From positions 120,921 to 184,920 of the forward strand of contig NZ_JAEMNV010000005.1 in NCBI RefSeq assembly GCF_016482825.1: a DNA stretch of 64,000 nt, given 5' to 3'. The DNA is from Antrihabitans stalagmiti. Lineage in GTDB: Bacteria > Actinomycetota > Actinomycetes > Mycobacteriales > Mycobacteriaceae. Of this stretch, positions 43,937-53,026 are shown piece after piece. Under the pieces are notes generated by a model, which was given only the letters and a program-made list of their open reading frames with translations, did no database searches and was not told where the DNA came from. The position numbers were made by a program, and so were the translations under genes. Position 1 is the stretch's first letter, and each line of letters opens with the position of its first letter.

Positions 43937-45202
43937 TCAGCCACGTTTGCGGGTGAATGCGCCGACGCCGTTGCGGTTGAGCATCGAGGTCGCCGTTCGC
44001 CACCACTGCCGATCGAGATCGGGTTCGAGCCCATCGGCAAGCCTGTGCAGTTGGTCGGTGTGCCACTGCAGATCGAGTGCGCCGTCGAGCGCCTTGAGAT
44101 CCGACACCAGACCGAGCGGACCCCGGAGACCGAATTCGACGGCCGGCGCCACCAGTGTCTCGCTGCGCGATTCCAGAATCACGGCCGCAGCGTCAGGCGT
44201 TGTGCAGGTCGGTCGGCCGAGGCCGACGAGGTCGCAGTCGCCGCCAGCGACGGCAGCACTCATCGCGGTCCGCGAACGGAATCCGCCGGTGACGGCAAGT
44301 GGGACGTTGCCTGCAACCTCTCGCACCGTCTTGGCGTAGTCGAGGAAATACGCCTCGCGTTCGAGCGTGCTCGCCGATGCGGACTTTCCCATCATTGCCG
44401 GGGATTCATAACTGCCGCCGCTGATTTCGATCAGGTCGAGGCCCTCGTGCGACAGGGCGGCGACGACATCGCGCGACTCGTCTTCGGAGAATCCGCCACG
44501 TTGAAAGTCTGCGGAGTTCAACTTGATTCCGACGGCGAACCCGGGGCTCACACATTTGCGTATGGCACGAACGATCTCGAGCAGGAATCGCATCCGCCTG
44601 GTCGGGTCGCCACCCCATTCGTCGGTGCGCTGATTGGCGAGCGGCGAAAGAAACTGCGCCACAAGGTAACCGTGAGCACCGTGGATCTGCACACCCGAGA
44701 AGCCTGCAGTCTCGGCAACGACCGCCGTCGTCGCGAATCGCTCGATGATGTCTTCGATCTCGGCACCGGTGAGTGCTCGCGGCGTCATTGCACCTGGCAC
44801 CTTCGCCGCTATTGCACTCGGACCGACCGGACGCTTCCGCGCCGCAAGCGGATTCGCTTGTCTACCTGGATGATTGATCTGCATCCACAGTGGTGCACCG
44901 CCGTCCTGCGCAGCCTTCGCCCAGCTGCTAAGCCCCTCCAGATCACGTTCGTCTTCGACGACGACATTGCCAGGTTCACCGAGTTGAGTTCGGTCGACCA
45001 TCACGTTGCCGGTGACGATCAGGCCGTAGCCGCCGTCGCCCCAGCGCCGAAAGAGGGTTTCGAGACGATCCGACGGCCCATTCCCTCGTCCACCGAGCGC
45101 TTCGCTCAGAGCCGACTTCATCATGCGATTCCGAAGAATCTGACCGCACGGAAGTTCGAGCGCATCGTTGAGTGTGGCTACTGTCGCCTCTTGTGCTGCC
45201 AT
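43937..45202 (-). CDS. NADH:flavin oxidoreductase (old yellow enzyme family)
   Basis: 421 residues. FMN TIM barrel: LPCGQILRNRMMKSALSEAL near the start, GLIVTGNVMVDRTQLG, QINHPGRQANPLAARKRPVGPS, GFSGVQIHGAHGYLVAQFLSP and LAVTGGFRSRTAM in pieces. It probably reduces enals, enones or related compounds. Divergent from a crotonase across 120 bp. Confidence 0.9.
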   Translation of the reverse strand: MAAQEATVATLNDALELPCGQILRNRMMKSALSEALGGRGNGPSDRLETLFRRWGDGGYGLIVTGNVMVDRTQLGEPGNVVVEDERDLEGLSSWAKAAQDGGAPLWMQINHPGRQANPLAARKRPVGPSAIAAKVPGAMTPRALTGAEIEDIIERFATTAVVAETAGFSGVQIHGAHGYLVAQFLSPLANQRTDEWGGDPTRRMRFLLEIVRAIRKCVSPGFAVGIKLNSADFQRGGFSEDESRDVVAALSHEGLDLIEISGGSYESPAMMGKSASASTLEREAYFLDYAKTVREVAGNVPLAVTGGFRSRTAMSAAVAGGDCDLVGLGRPTCTTPDAAAVILESRSETLVAPAVEFGLRGPLGLVSDLKALDGALDLQWHTDQLHRLADGLEPDLDRQWWRTATSMLNRNGVGAFTRKRG

Positions 45203-45322
45203 GACTCCCTCGTCGACACTCGTCTATGCGTGACGGCTCGTCACGCTTGCTTGCGACGGTAGTAGAACGATCGGTATACGGCAAGTGTCAGCCCCGGAAG
45301 TTCACTCGAAGAGGAGACGACG

Positions 45323-46114
45323 TTGACGGAGCATCAGCCCGCGGTGACGCTGCAGTGCATCGGCCACACGGCACTCATCACGCTCAACCGCCCGGATGCG
45401 ATGAACGCCGTCGACGCCGCGCTGTCGATCGCGCTCGGTAACGCGGTCGCCGAACTCGCCGCAGACCCGGAGCTTCGAGTCGGCGTCGTCACCGGTGCGG
45501 GTCGGGCATTTTGCGCGGGAGCCGATCTCAAAGCACTCGCATCGGGGCAGAACATCATGGACAGCGACCACCCGGAGCGGGGCTTCGCAGGCTTCGTCAA
45601 GCATTTCATCGACAAGCCGATCATCGCCGCTGTCAACGGTTTTGCTCTAGGCGGCGGCACCGAGATCATGTTGGCCTCCGACCTCGCCGTCGTCAGTGCC
45701 GACGCAAAACTCGGTCTGCCCGAGGTGAAGCGCGGACTCGCTGCGGCGGCGGGTGGACTGTTGCGGCTGCAGCGCCAGATTCCGCTGAAGCTCGCATTGG
45801 AAGTCGCGTTGACGGGCGACCCGATCGACGCCGAGACCGCGCTGCGATGGGGACTTGTCAACCGCGTCGTCCCTGCCGATCAGGTACTCGACACCGCGCT
45901 TGCGCTCGCCGAGAAGATCGCAGCCAACGCTCCCCTATCCGTGCAGGCGTCCAAGCGAATCATCTACCGAAGCGCGGAGTTCGGCTCGGAATGGAAAGAC
46001 GACATCTGGTCCATGAGCATGCAGGAACTTGGCCCGGTGCTGATGAGCAAGGACGCAAGGGAAGGTCCGCGGGCCTTTGCCGAGAAGCGCGAACCCAAGT
46101 GGCGGGGCATCTAA
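45323..46114 (+). CDS. Enoyl-CoA hydratase/isomerase (crotonase family)
   Basis: 263 residues from TTG 45323 with GAGGAG at 45311-45316. Crotonase motifs: LITLNRPDAMNAVD, GAGRAFCAGADLKALASG (oxyanion), AVNGFALGGGTEIMLASDLAV and GLPEVKRGLAAAAGGLLRL (Glu of PEVKRG). Hydrates or isomerises enoyl-CoA; exact substrate unknown. Next to the OYE gene, suggesting a degradative set. Confidence 0.93.
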   Translation: MTEHQPAVTLQCIGHTALITLNRPDAMNAVDAALSIALGNAVAELAADPELRVGVVTGAGRAFCAGADLKALASGQNIMDSDHPERGFAGFVKHFIDKPIIAAVNGFALGGGTEIMLASDLAVVSADAKLGLPEVKRGLAAAAGGLLRLQRQIPLKLALEVALTGDPIDAETALRWGLVNRVVPADQVLDTALALAEKIAANAPLSVQASKRIIYRSAEFGSEWKDDIWSMSMQELGPVLMSKDAREGPRAFAEKREPKWRGI

Positions 46115-46246
46115 ATCGAACGCGACGAACGGGCCGACAGTGCGCACTTTCGGCGAAAATATGACCACTGGTGACCCGTTCGATCCGATCGAATGTGCAG
46201 ACGGCCGACCGTTCCAGATACACTCGCGCCCGTGTGAAGCACACGC

Positions 46247-46319
46247 GCCTTCGTAGCTCAGGGGATAGAGCAACCCTCTCCTAAAGGGTAGGTCGCAGGT
46301 TCGAATCCTGCCGAGGGCA
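46247..46319 (+). tRNA. tRNA-Arg (anticodon CCT)
   Basis: 73 nt cloverleaf. Acceptor GCCTTCG / CGAGGGC pairs fully (one G-U), D-arm GCTCAGGGGATAGAGC, anticodon stem ACCCT / AGGGT with loop CTCCTAA (anticodon CCT, reads AGG), T-arm with GGTTCGAATCC. CCA is encoded at 46320-46322. A TACACT -10-like hexamer lies at 46219-46224. No integrase or att duplicate is seen nearby. Confidence 0.95.
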
Positions 46320-46340
46320 CCACGCCCCCGCACCAGGCGA

Positions 46341-48161
46341 GTGCGAATTCGTAGTACGGCCTGCTCAGCGCAACTACGCTCAGTGGTCGTGCGGACAACC
46401 GAGGATGGCAGCAACTTCCGCCTGCTGCAGGGTGCGCCCCCGGCTCTGGCGTCGCGCACGGTTATGGCCCGCACCGCGGCTGCATTTTTTGCATCGACCG
46501 GCGTCGCTGGCATTGTTCTTTTTGCTGTGATTCCGGCAGAGGCGGTCGTCAGCAAAAGCATTCTGTTCATCGGTGCCATCGTTTCGATCGCGACCGCGTG
46601 TTCGGTCCTTGCCTTGGGGCGATATCTCAACGCGACCGCCCACGCCGGTCTGATCGTCTTCGCGACCATCGTTCTGACGTACATGCTCACTCTGTCTCAG
46701 AGTCCCGCTCTCACTGTGGCGATGGCGTGTCTGTACCCGTGCATGGCATGCCATTCAGCATTTGTGTTCTCGTGGCGCAGAGCCTTTCTCATAACGGCGT
46801 TCACCGTGCCGCTGTGTGTGTTCGGCGTCAGCAGTAACTCCGAGTTGGCTTGGTGGGCAGCACTTCTGCCGGTGACGACAGCTCTGATCGTCGGCACCGC
46901 CGTCGCTGTTCTGAGTCGTGTCGCATCCGAAGCCGATACTGACGTGCTTACGGGGCTGCTCAACCGGCGTGGTTTCGACCGCGCGCTGGCGGCCGCGCTC
47001 GCGGTGCCGGTCGGCTCGCGCTCCGGCCTCGCGATGGTCCTGTTCGACCTCGACGACTTCAAGTCGACGAACGACAGGCTCGGTCACAGGGCAGGCGACA
47101 CGATGCTCGAAAACGTCGCCGCACGGTGGATCGACCAACTCAGCCCCGACGCGATACTCGCCCGCTACGGCGGAGACGAATTCGGGCTGCTCCTTCCGAA
47201 TACCACCGAGGCGCAGGCCATCGAGATTGCCGACCGGATGAGGGCGTCCATTACGACCAACTGCTCGGCTGGAGTCACGTCGTGGCGGCACGGGGACACC
47301 GCGTCCCTGTTCGTCGGTCGTGCCGACATCGGGTTGTACCGCGCGAAGGCGACAGGGCGGAATCAGACGACGCTGGAATCCGCGCAACGTCCCGCGGTCG
47401 TCAGCGAACTTCGGGATGCTCTCGACTCGGGAACCGTCGACGTTCACTACCAACCGATCGTCGATGTTGCCGACGCCGGTCGCATCGTCGGATACGAGGC
47501 GCTTGTCAGATGGACGTCGATCGAACAACCGGATCTGACGCCGTCGGGCCTCATCACGATCGCCGAAAGCAGTGACCTGATAGACGAATTGGGCCGAGCC
47601 GTGCTCTACCGAGCTTGCACCGACGCACATTCCATGCAGCGCACACTCGGCACTCCGCTGACCGTGAACGTCAACGTGTCGTGCCTCGAACTTGTTCGTC
47701 AGACGTACGCGACGAGAGCGCTGGCCACTGTCGCTGCCGCAGGCTGGCCGTTCGATCAACTTGTTCTCGAGATCACCGAAAGCGAGTTGGCCGCCGACTC
47801 GGAACAGGCCATCGCACAACTCGCGCAATTGCGACGAGCTGGCGTCCGGATCGCGATCGACGACTTCGGCAGTGGCTACTCGTCGTTGAACCGGCTGGCG
47901 TCGTTGCCGTGGGACATCTTGAAGATCGACCGCCCCATCATCGGCGACGCAGCATCGGCGCGGCCGATGTTGACTGCGATCACCGCACTGAGCGCGGCTT
48001 TCGGACTCGACGTGATCGTCGAGGGTATCGAGACGCAGGACCAGGCGGTTCTCGCAAAGGAACTCGGCATCGGCAGCGCTCAGGGTTTCCTGTACGGCCG
48101 AGCGATGTCGCTGGCCGAGATCACGTCGGCGATACCTGCAGTCAATGCTGCGCCCGACTAG
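46341..48161 (+). CDS. Membrane-bound GGDEF-EAL cyclic-di-GMP protein
   Basis: 606 residues if GTG 46341 is used; GTG 46383 or ATG 46464 are possible. About six hydrophobic segments (~45-195) form a MASE-like sensor. The GGDEF domain keeps RYGGDEFGLL (about 273-282) and DLDDFKSTND; no RxxD inhibitory site is seen. The EAL domain keeps YEALVRW, NVNVS, EITESE, DDFGSGYSS and EGIE, so both cyclase and phosphodiesterase may work. It controls c-di-GMP at the membrane; the trigger is unknown. Confidence 0.92.
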   Translation: MRIRSTACSAQLRSVVVRTTEDGSNFRLLQGAPPALASRTVMARTAAAFFASTGVAGIVLFAVIPAEAVVSKSILFIGAIVSIATACSVLALGRYLNATAHAGLIVFATIVLTYMLTLSQSPALTVAMACLYPCMACHSAFVFSWRRAFLITAFTVPLCVFGVSSNSELAWWAALLPVTTALIVGTAVAVLSRVASEADTDVLTGLLNRRGFDRALAAALAVPVGSRSGLAMVLFDLDDFKSTNDRLGHRAGDTMLENVAARWIDQLSPDAILARYGGDEFGLLLPNTTEAQAIEIADRMRASITTNCSAGVTSWRHGDTASLFVGRADIGLYRAKATGRNQTTLESAQRPAVVSELRDALDSGTVDVHYQPIVDVADAGRIVGYEALVRWTSIEQPDLTPSGLITIAESSDLIDELGRAVLYRACTDAHSMQRTLGTPLTVNVNVSCLELVRQTYATRALATVAAAGWPFDQLVLEITESELAADSEQAIAQLAQLRRAGVRIAIDDFGSGYSSLNRLASLPWDILKIDRPIIGDAASARPMLTAITALSAAFGLDVIVEGIETQDQAVLAKELGIGSAQGFLYGRAMSLAEITSAIPAVNAAPD

Positions 48162-48175
48162 CTCCCAGGCTTCCG

Positions 48176-48236
48176 CAACCACATGGTTGACAACGGGATA
48201 CCGACCAGCTTAACCTCATATTCAACCAAACGGTTG
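48176..48236. promoter_or_regulatory. Two CAACC-N4-GGTTG operators of the ArsR unit
   Basis: CAACCACATGGTTG (48176-48189) and CAACCAAACGGTTG (48223-48236) are inverted repeats 47 bp apart, the second 12 bp before the ArsR ATG. This pattern is typical of ArsR regulators placed before AHSA1 genes; autoregulation is likely. Confidence 0.8.
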
Positions 48237-48248
48237 AGGAGCGCTCGA

Positions 48249-48599
48249 ATGACGGACCAGCTGTCGAAAGTCTTTGCAGCGTTGGCAGATCCGACTCGAC
48301 GCGACATCGTCGCGCGACTCACTGTCGGCGATGCGACGGTCGGCCAGCTCGCCGAGCCGTACGACGTCAGCATGCAGGCCGTATCGAAACATCTGAAAGT
48401 GCTCGAAGACGCAGGCCTGGTGAGTAGAAGCCGCGACGCTCAACGCAGACCGTGCCATCTCGAAGCGGAGGTGTTCGACCTGATGACGAAATGGATCGAG
48501 CGTTACCGGCGGGAGGCGGAAGACCGCTTCCGTCGACTCGACGACGTGCTCGCACGAATGGAACAGCCCACCGAGATCGACACCGAGAAAGGCGCATGA
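48249..48599 (+). CDS. ArsR-family regulator
   Basis: 116 residues from ATG 48249. Winged helix KVFAALADPTRRDIVARL then YDVSMQAVSKHLKVLEDAGLV. No metal-binding cysteine pair, so it probably senses something else. The stop overlaps the AHSA1 start (ATGA). Two operators lie upstream. Confidence 0.93.
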   Translation: MTDQLSKVFAALADPTRRDIVARLTVGDATVGQLAEPYDVSMQAVSKHLKVLEDAGLVSRSRDAQRRPCHLEAEVFDLMTKWIERYRREAEDRFRRLDDVLARMEQPTEIDTEKGA

Positions 48600-49090
48600 T
48601 GTCAACGACTGATACGAAGCACGAAACCGAGATCACTGCAGGCACAACGCTGCCGACGATCGTGGTCGTCCGCGAATTCGATGCGCCCGTCGACCGGGTA
48701 CACCGCGCCTGGACCGATCCAGTCCTTTTTGCGCAATGGCTCGGACCGAAGTCGCTCGAAACACGAATCGAGCAGTGGGACTGCAGAACCGGTGGCAGCT
48801 GGCGATACTCGTCGATCCGTGACGGCGAGGCGATCGCAAGCTTCTTCGGCTCGTTCCACGAGATCCGGTCCGACCGCATCGTGCAGACGTTCACCTACGT
48901 CGGATTCCCGGATGGTGTTGCGCTGGAGACGATTCGGTTCGACGCGCTGGCCGACGACCGGACTCGCATCACGTCGACCATGCTCGTCGACAGCTTCGAA
49001 GGTCGTGACGGCCTCTTGTCGAGCGGCATGGATGTCGGAGTCACAGAGGGTTACGTCAAACTCGACGCATTGCTGGGGCGCACAGCATGA
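48596..49090 (+). CDS. AHSA1/SRPBCC-domain protein
   Basis: 164 residues. TIVVVREFDAPVDRVHRAWTDPVLFAQWLG in pieces is the AHSA1 signature; GGSWRYSSIRDGE and the C-terminal helix SSGMDVGVTEGYVKLDALLG complete the fold. Middle gene of an ArsR-AHSA1-DinB-like operon, with 4-nt overlaps at both ends. Ligand unknown. Confidence 0.9.
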   Translation: MMSTTDTKHETEITAGTTLPTIVVVREFDAPVDRVHRAWTDPVLFAQWLGPKSLETRIEQWDCRTGGSWRYSSIRDGEAIASFFGSFHEIRSDRIVQTFTYVGFPDGVALETIRFDALADDRTRITSTMLVDSFEGRDGLLSSGMDVGVTEGYVKLDALLGRTA

Positions 49091-49647
49091 ATCCGGCCGA
49101 GGAGCACCGCGCGATCGCTGCGACGTTCACCGACCGTGTCGAGGGCGTCACGAACTGGGACGCGCCCGCGCCGCCGGAAGGCTGGCGTGCACGCGACGTG
49201 GTTCGCCATCTCGTGGAATGGTTTCCCGCTTTCCTACGGGGCGGTGCGGGCATCGAATTGGCAAGCGGCCCTTCGGTCGACGACGACCCTGTCGAGGCAT
49301 GGCGGGTGCATTCCGCTGCGGTGCAGGGCGTGCTCGACGACCCGGCTACAGCAGCAAAGTCGTTGCGGAATCCCAATACCGGCGACCTCCCGGTCCCACA
49401 GGCGATCAGCATGTTCTACACGGCGGACGTCTTCATGCACACCTGGGATCTCGCGCGAGCGACCGGACAGGACGAGACACTGGACCCGCAGCGCTGCGCA
49501 ACTATGCTCGCCGGAATGGAACCGATGGACGAAATGCTGCGCACGAGCGGACATTACGGCCCGCGGGTGCAGGTTCCCGACGACGCCGACGCTCAGGTCA
49601 AGTTGCTCGCGTTCATCGGTCGCGACCCCCTTGGCACCGAACGTTAA
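49087..49647 (+). CDS. TIGR03086-type DinB/mycothiol-dependent family protein
   Basis: 186 residues. WDAPAPPEGWRARDVVRHLVEW and FYTADVFMHTWDLARATGQ hold the His residues of the DinB/MDMPI four-helix fold, likely a divalent metal site. Third gene of the ArsR operon. Such proteins may use mycothiol in detoxification (family knowledge, not shown here). Its end overlaps the TetR gene by 4 nt. Confidence 0.85.
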   Translation: MNPAEEHRAIAATFTDRVEGVTNWDAPAPPEGWRARDVVRHLVEWFPAFLRGGAGIELASGPSVDDDPVEAWRVHSAAVQGVLDDPATAAKSLRNPNTGDLPVPQAISMFYTADVFMHTWDLARATGQDETLDPQRCATMLAGMEPMDEMLRTSGHYGPRVQVPDDADAQVKLLAFIGRDPLGTER

Positions 49648-50159
49648 TCCGACTTCGGCAACAACCGCTCGACAACTTTCGCGTACAAGGTCGGGTCCGG
49701 CGCTGCTAGCCCCAGCATCGAGGCGAGAAACACCCCGTCTCCGACGAGCCGAATGATTTCAGCTTGCACAGGGTCCCCGATTTCCGCCCGTAGGGCGTCG
49801 TCGTAGGCGGCCATCGCTTCGATCACAGCCTTCTTTACGGTGCCTTCTGTCCCGTCGACGCTGCGTAGCACCGCAATGAGTGAACCGTAGAGCGCCGTCT
49901 CCGCCGGGTCGTCTGCGGAGCGTAGGTACCACTCCGCCATCGACGTTCCCGCTTCGGCGAACTGCTGGTCGGAGCGCTCGCTCTGTCGGCGAACCATCCC
50001 AGCGAGCAATGCTTCCTTGCTGCGAAAGTGATAAAGCAGCCCGCCTTTGGATACACCGGCCTTTGCTGCGACCGCTTCGAGCGTGACCTGAGTGAGTCCG
50101 CCCTCGATCAGCAGCGCCTCTAGTGCGTCGAGGATTCGGTCGGGCGTGCTGGGTGCCAT
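49644..50159 (-). CDS. TetR-family repressor
   Basis: 171 residues from ATG 50159 (MAPSTPDRILDALEALL). HTH: VTLEAVAAKAGVSKGGLLYHFRSKEALLAGM. The C-terminal domain is helical and resembles repressors of DHA2 drug pumps such as LfrR. It is divergent from an MFS pump; two operators in the gap fit repression of both. Confidence 0.92.
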   Translation of the reverse strand: MAPSTPDRILDALEALLIEGGLTQVTLEAVAAKAGVSKGGLLYHFRSKEALLAGMVRRQSERSDQQFAEAGTSMAEWYLRSADDPAETALYGSLIAVLRSVDGTEGTVKKAVIEAMAAYDDALRAEIGDPVQAEIIRLVGDGVFLASMLGLAAPDPTLYAKVVERLLPKSD

Positions 50160-50170
50160 GTAAATCACTT

Positions 50171-50224
50171 TACCGGCTGGACGGTTCAGTGCTAGCCTAT
50201 GACTACTGTACCGGCTGGACGGTA
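50171..50224. promoter_or_regulatory. Two TetR operators between the repressor and pump genes
   Basis: TACCGGCTGGACGGTT (50171-50186) and TACCGGCTGGACGGTA (50209-50224) share the inverted repeat TACCG-N6-CGGTA. They lie 38 bp apart, one at each promoter side. Confidence 0.88.
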
Positions 50225-50257
50225 TAGCTCAATTTGTACTCGAACAGGAGAATTTCC

Positions 50258-51781
50258 GTGACGATCACCAAGGCCGTCGAATCCGGTACGCCGGTTCGCG
50301 CGACGCGCCGCGAATGGATCGCCCTTATAGCGCTGTCGCTCGCTGTCCTACTGATTTCCGTCGACGCGACGGTCCTCGACCTCGCGTTGCCCGCGATCAG
50401 CGCCGACCTCACCCCGAGCAGCACGCAGTTGCTCTGGATCATCGACGTCTACTCGTTCGTCCTCGCAGGCCTGCTCATCACGATGGGCACCCTGGGCGAC
50501 CGGATCGGGCGACGCAAGCTGCTTTTGATCGGTGCCGCTGGGTTCGGTGTCGCATCGGCGATTGCCGCGTGGTCGGTCGATCCCGAAATGCTGATCGCGG
50601 CCCGCGTGCTGCAGGGCATCTCCGGCGCGACCTTGATGCCGGCCACACTCGGCCTCATTCGCTCGATGTTCCGCGACGCTCGCCAGCGCACCGCCGCCAT
50701 CGGCGTGTGGAGCGCGATGGCAGGCGGCGGTGCCGCAGGCGGACCGCTGATCGGTGGTTGGCTGCTCGAGCACTACTGGTGGGGCGCGGTCTTCCTCATC
50801 AACGTCCCAGTCATGCTCGCGTTGATCGCCGTCGGTCCGTACCTGATTCCAGAATTCAAGGACCCGAACCCCGGCCGCTTCGACCTGATCAGCGCAGTGC
50901 AGTCGATGGTCGCGATCGTGCCGATCGTGTACGCGGTCAAGGAAACCGCGGTCCACGGCCCGACTGCCGAGACTGCGATCATCGGCCTCGTCGGCGCGTT
51001 GGTCGGCTGGCTGTTCATCCGCAGGCAGCGGATCCTGAAGGACCCGCTGCTCGATCTCGAACTGTTCGCCAACAGGCACTTCTCGACCGCGGTTCTGACG
51101 AACCTCATGTCGGTGTTCGCGCTTGCCGGCGTGCTGTTCTTCGGTTCGCAATACCTGCAGTTGGTGCTCGGCAAGTCACCGCTCGAAGCCGGTTTGCTGA
51201 TGTTGCCGGGCACCTCGGCGAGCATCGTGACGTCGCTCCTTGCGGCCTGGCTCGTGCGTCGCTGGCAGCCACGGCTCGTGTTGTCCGCGGGTCTTGCGGT
51301 CTCGGCCATCGGTGCGGCTGCGATGGTGTTTTTGCAGGCAGACGCCGGAGTCGTGCTGTTTATGCTCGCGTTCGTTCTGGTCGGCTTCGGTGTCGGCATC
51401 GGACTGACTTTGACGTCCGACATCGTGGTCAGCTCGGTCCCAGCCGACCGTGCAGGCGCGGCGTCGGCCGTCTCCGAGTCGGCTTACGAGCTTGGCATCG
51501 CGCTCGGTGTAGCCATCCTCGGGTCGGTTGTGATGAGCATCTTCCGTGGTGACGTGGACGTGTCCGACCTCGCGGACGCCGACAAGGCGGTTGCGCAGGA
51601 CACGCTCGGCAGCGCTGTCGACGTTGCGCACACGCTGCCTGCGGAGACCGGGCAAGCACTGCTCGAATCCGCGCAGGCCGGGTTCGTGAGCGGCATGCAC
51701 GTGGCAGCGATCCTCGTTGCCGTGCTGCTCATCGCCAACGGTGCTCTTGTCATGCGGATGCTGCGACCGCATCGCAGTTAG
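50258..51781 (+). CDS. MFS drug efflux pump, DHA2 (14-TMS) family
   Basis: 507 residues from GTG 50258 with ACAGGAG upstream. Fourteen hydrophobic segments are visible. Motif A GDRIGRRK, motif C-like GGGAAGGPLIGGWLLEHYWW and acidic LISVDATVLDLALPAI in TM1. Resembles LfrA/EmrB exporters of cationic drugs by proton antiport. Controlled by the divergent TetR repressor. Confidence 0.92.
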   Translation: MTITKAVESGTPVRATRREWIALIALSLAVLLISVDATVLDLALPAISADLTPSSTQLLWIIDVYSFVLAGLLITMGTLGDRIGRRKLLLIGAAGFGVASAIAAWSVDPEMLIAARVLQGISGATLMPATLGLIRSMFRDARQRTAAIGVWSAMAGGGAAGGPLIGGWLLEHYWWGAVFLINVPVMLALIAVGPYLIPEFKDPNPGRFDLISAVQSMVAIVPIVYAVKETAVHGPTAETAIIGLVGALVGWLFIRRQRILKDPLLDLELFANRHFSTAVLTNLMSVFALAGVLFFGSQYLQLVLGKSPLEAGLLMLPGTSASIVTSLLAAWLVRRWQPRLVLSAGLAVSAIGAAAMVFLQADAGVVLFMLAFVLVGFGVGIGLTLTSDIVVSSVPADRAGAASAVSESAYELGIALGVAILGSVVMSIFRGDVDVSDLADADKAVAQDTLGSAVDVAHTLPAETGQALLESAQAGFVSGMHVAAILVAVLLIANGALVMRMLRPHRS

Positions 51782-51788
51782 AGCTGGT

Positions 51789-51825
51789 CACTGACGGGTC
51801 GGGCCGATCTGCCGACCCGTCAGTG
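51789..51825. terminator. Two-way terminator after the MFS gene
   Basis: Perfect 14-bp arms CACTGACGGGTCGG (51789-51802) / CCGACCCGTCAGTG (51812-51825), 9-nt loop. It overlaps the last codons of the convergent DinB-like gene. Confidence 0.85.
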
Positions 51826-52425
51826 CTGCCAACTCGGCGACCGACCGAGCCCGAGCAGGATCCGGTCCAGCGTCGACGCACTCGCACCAACCAACCCCGG
51901 CGCGAACGGCGCACCGGGCGCCAGTCTCATGTCGTCGTCGGGCACGGTTTCCGCAATCTGCAGGGTCGCCGCGGCCAGTTCGTCGTCGACGGTGATCGTG
52001 TTTCCGATCGAGCGCGCGACGTCCCAGGCGTGCACGACCGAGTCGACGAGATGAAACCGCAGCAAGGCCGCGCCGGGAAAGGTCTGCTCGGCGCTGAACT
52101 CGAGCAGCACACACTCTCTCGTCAGCGCGCCTTCGCCGGCGAAGGCGTCGATCACACGCTCGGACGCGGCCAGGTACGCACCCACTGGATCGTCGAAGTC
52201 GCGCAGTTGCCAGATCGCAGGGTCGGCGCCGTTGCCCTCGACGGCCGCGGCGAAACCGAGATTCTGAACCGTCATGTGCTGCAACAGTTCCCGTAGGTTC
52301 CACGCCGCGCAGGGCGTTGCGTATTCCAAGTGGTCGGCACGTACCGGCGATACCGCGTCGACGCTCAGGTCGACTGCCCGGGCGTGCAGAGAAAGCTGGG
52401 CTTCCGAATCCGATTTAGTAGGCAT
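51820..52425 (-). CDS. TIGR03086-type DinB-like protein
   Basis: 201 residues from ATG 52425 (MPTKSDSEAQLSLHARA); an ATG two codons upstream is also possible. YATPCAAWNLRELLQHMTVQNLGF and RFHLVDSVVHAWDVARSIG carry the metal-ligand histidines. Divergent from a MarR gene; a palindrome overlaps its start codon, so MarR probably represses it. Confidence 0.88.
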   Translation of the reverse strand: MPTKSDSEAQLSLHARAVDLSVDAVSPVRADHLEYATPCAAWNLRELLQHMTVQNLGFAAAVEGNGADPAIWQLRDFDDPVGAYLAASERVIDAFAGEGALTRECVLLEFSAEQTFPGAALLRFHLVDSVVHAWDVARSIGNTITVDDELAAATLQIAETVPDDDMRLAPGAPFAPGLVGASASTLDRILLGLGRSPSWQH

Positions 52426-52452
52426 ACGCATATCGTACGCGCATGCCTACTA
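52416..52452. promoter_or_regulatory. MarR operator overlapping the DinB-like start
   Basis: TAGTAGGCAT (52416-52425) and ATGCCTACTA (52443-52452) are perfect 10-bp arms with a 17-bp centre that is itself rich in ACGC/GCGT. It covers the start codon of the minus gene and lies 25 bp before the MarR ATG. Confidence 0.8.
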
Positions 52453-52477
52453 TTTGGGCGAGGGTAATCTTCGAGTT

Positions 52478-52924
52478 ATGGTGGCCGACCGACCGGACCT
52501 CGCCGCGATGCTCGCGCCGCTCGTACGGGCACTCATCGCGATCGAGCAACCCATCCTCGACACCAACGACCTCACGATGTGGGGTTACACGGTTCTGCTG
52601 CGCCTGGACGACTCACCGACCCGCACTCAGGCGGCTCTCGCGCAGTCGATCGGCGCCGACAAAACCCGAATCATCCGCGTCCTCGACGACCTCACCGAGC
52701 GTGGCTACATCCTGAGAAAGCCTGATCCGTCCGATCGCCGTGCGCATCTGATCTCGCTGACACCCGCCGGTCGCGAGGTCCGAGACCGCGCGCAAGTCGA
52801 GATTCAACGGCGCGAAGAGGTCGTCCTTGCAGCACTTCCGGCCGGCGAACGGCGCAGCTTTCTCCGAGCACTACAGCAGCTTTCCCGCTCGGTCGAGGCC
52901 GACGGACCGAGCGGTCGCGAGTGA
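52478..52924 (+). CDS. MarR-family regulator
   Basis: 148 residues from ATG 52478 (MVADRPDLAAMLAPLV). Winged helix: SPTRTQAALAQSIGADKTRIIRVLDDL, wing RKPDPSDRRAHLISLTPAG. Divergent from a DinB-like gene with a shared palindrome. Confidence 0.93.
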   Translation: MVADRPDLAAMLAPLVRALIAIEQPILDTNDLTMWGYTVLLRLDDSPTRTQAALAQSIGADKTRIIRVLDDLTERGYILRKPDPSDRRAHLISLTPAGREVRDRAQVEIQRREEVVLAALPAGERRSFLRALQQLSRSVEADGPSGRE

Positions 52925-53026
52925 CCCGGGACCCCCGCACGGCCGCGCGGGCGGCACGTCACAGCATTCGTGACCTCGACATTCGATAGCCTGTCACTGA
53001 CACCCGCCACCGAGGAAGCGAGTCGG

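Noticed and set aside
46247-46322. tRNA-Arg as an integration site of a genomic island
   Set aside because: No integrase, no repeated 3' tRNA end and no change in gene style were seen within the window.
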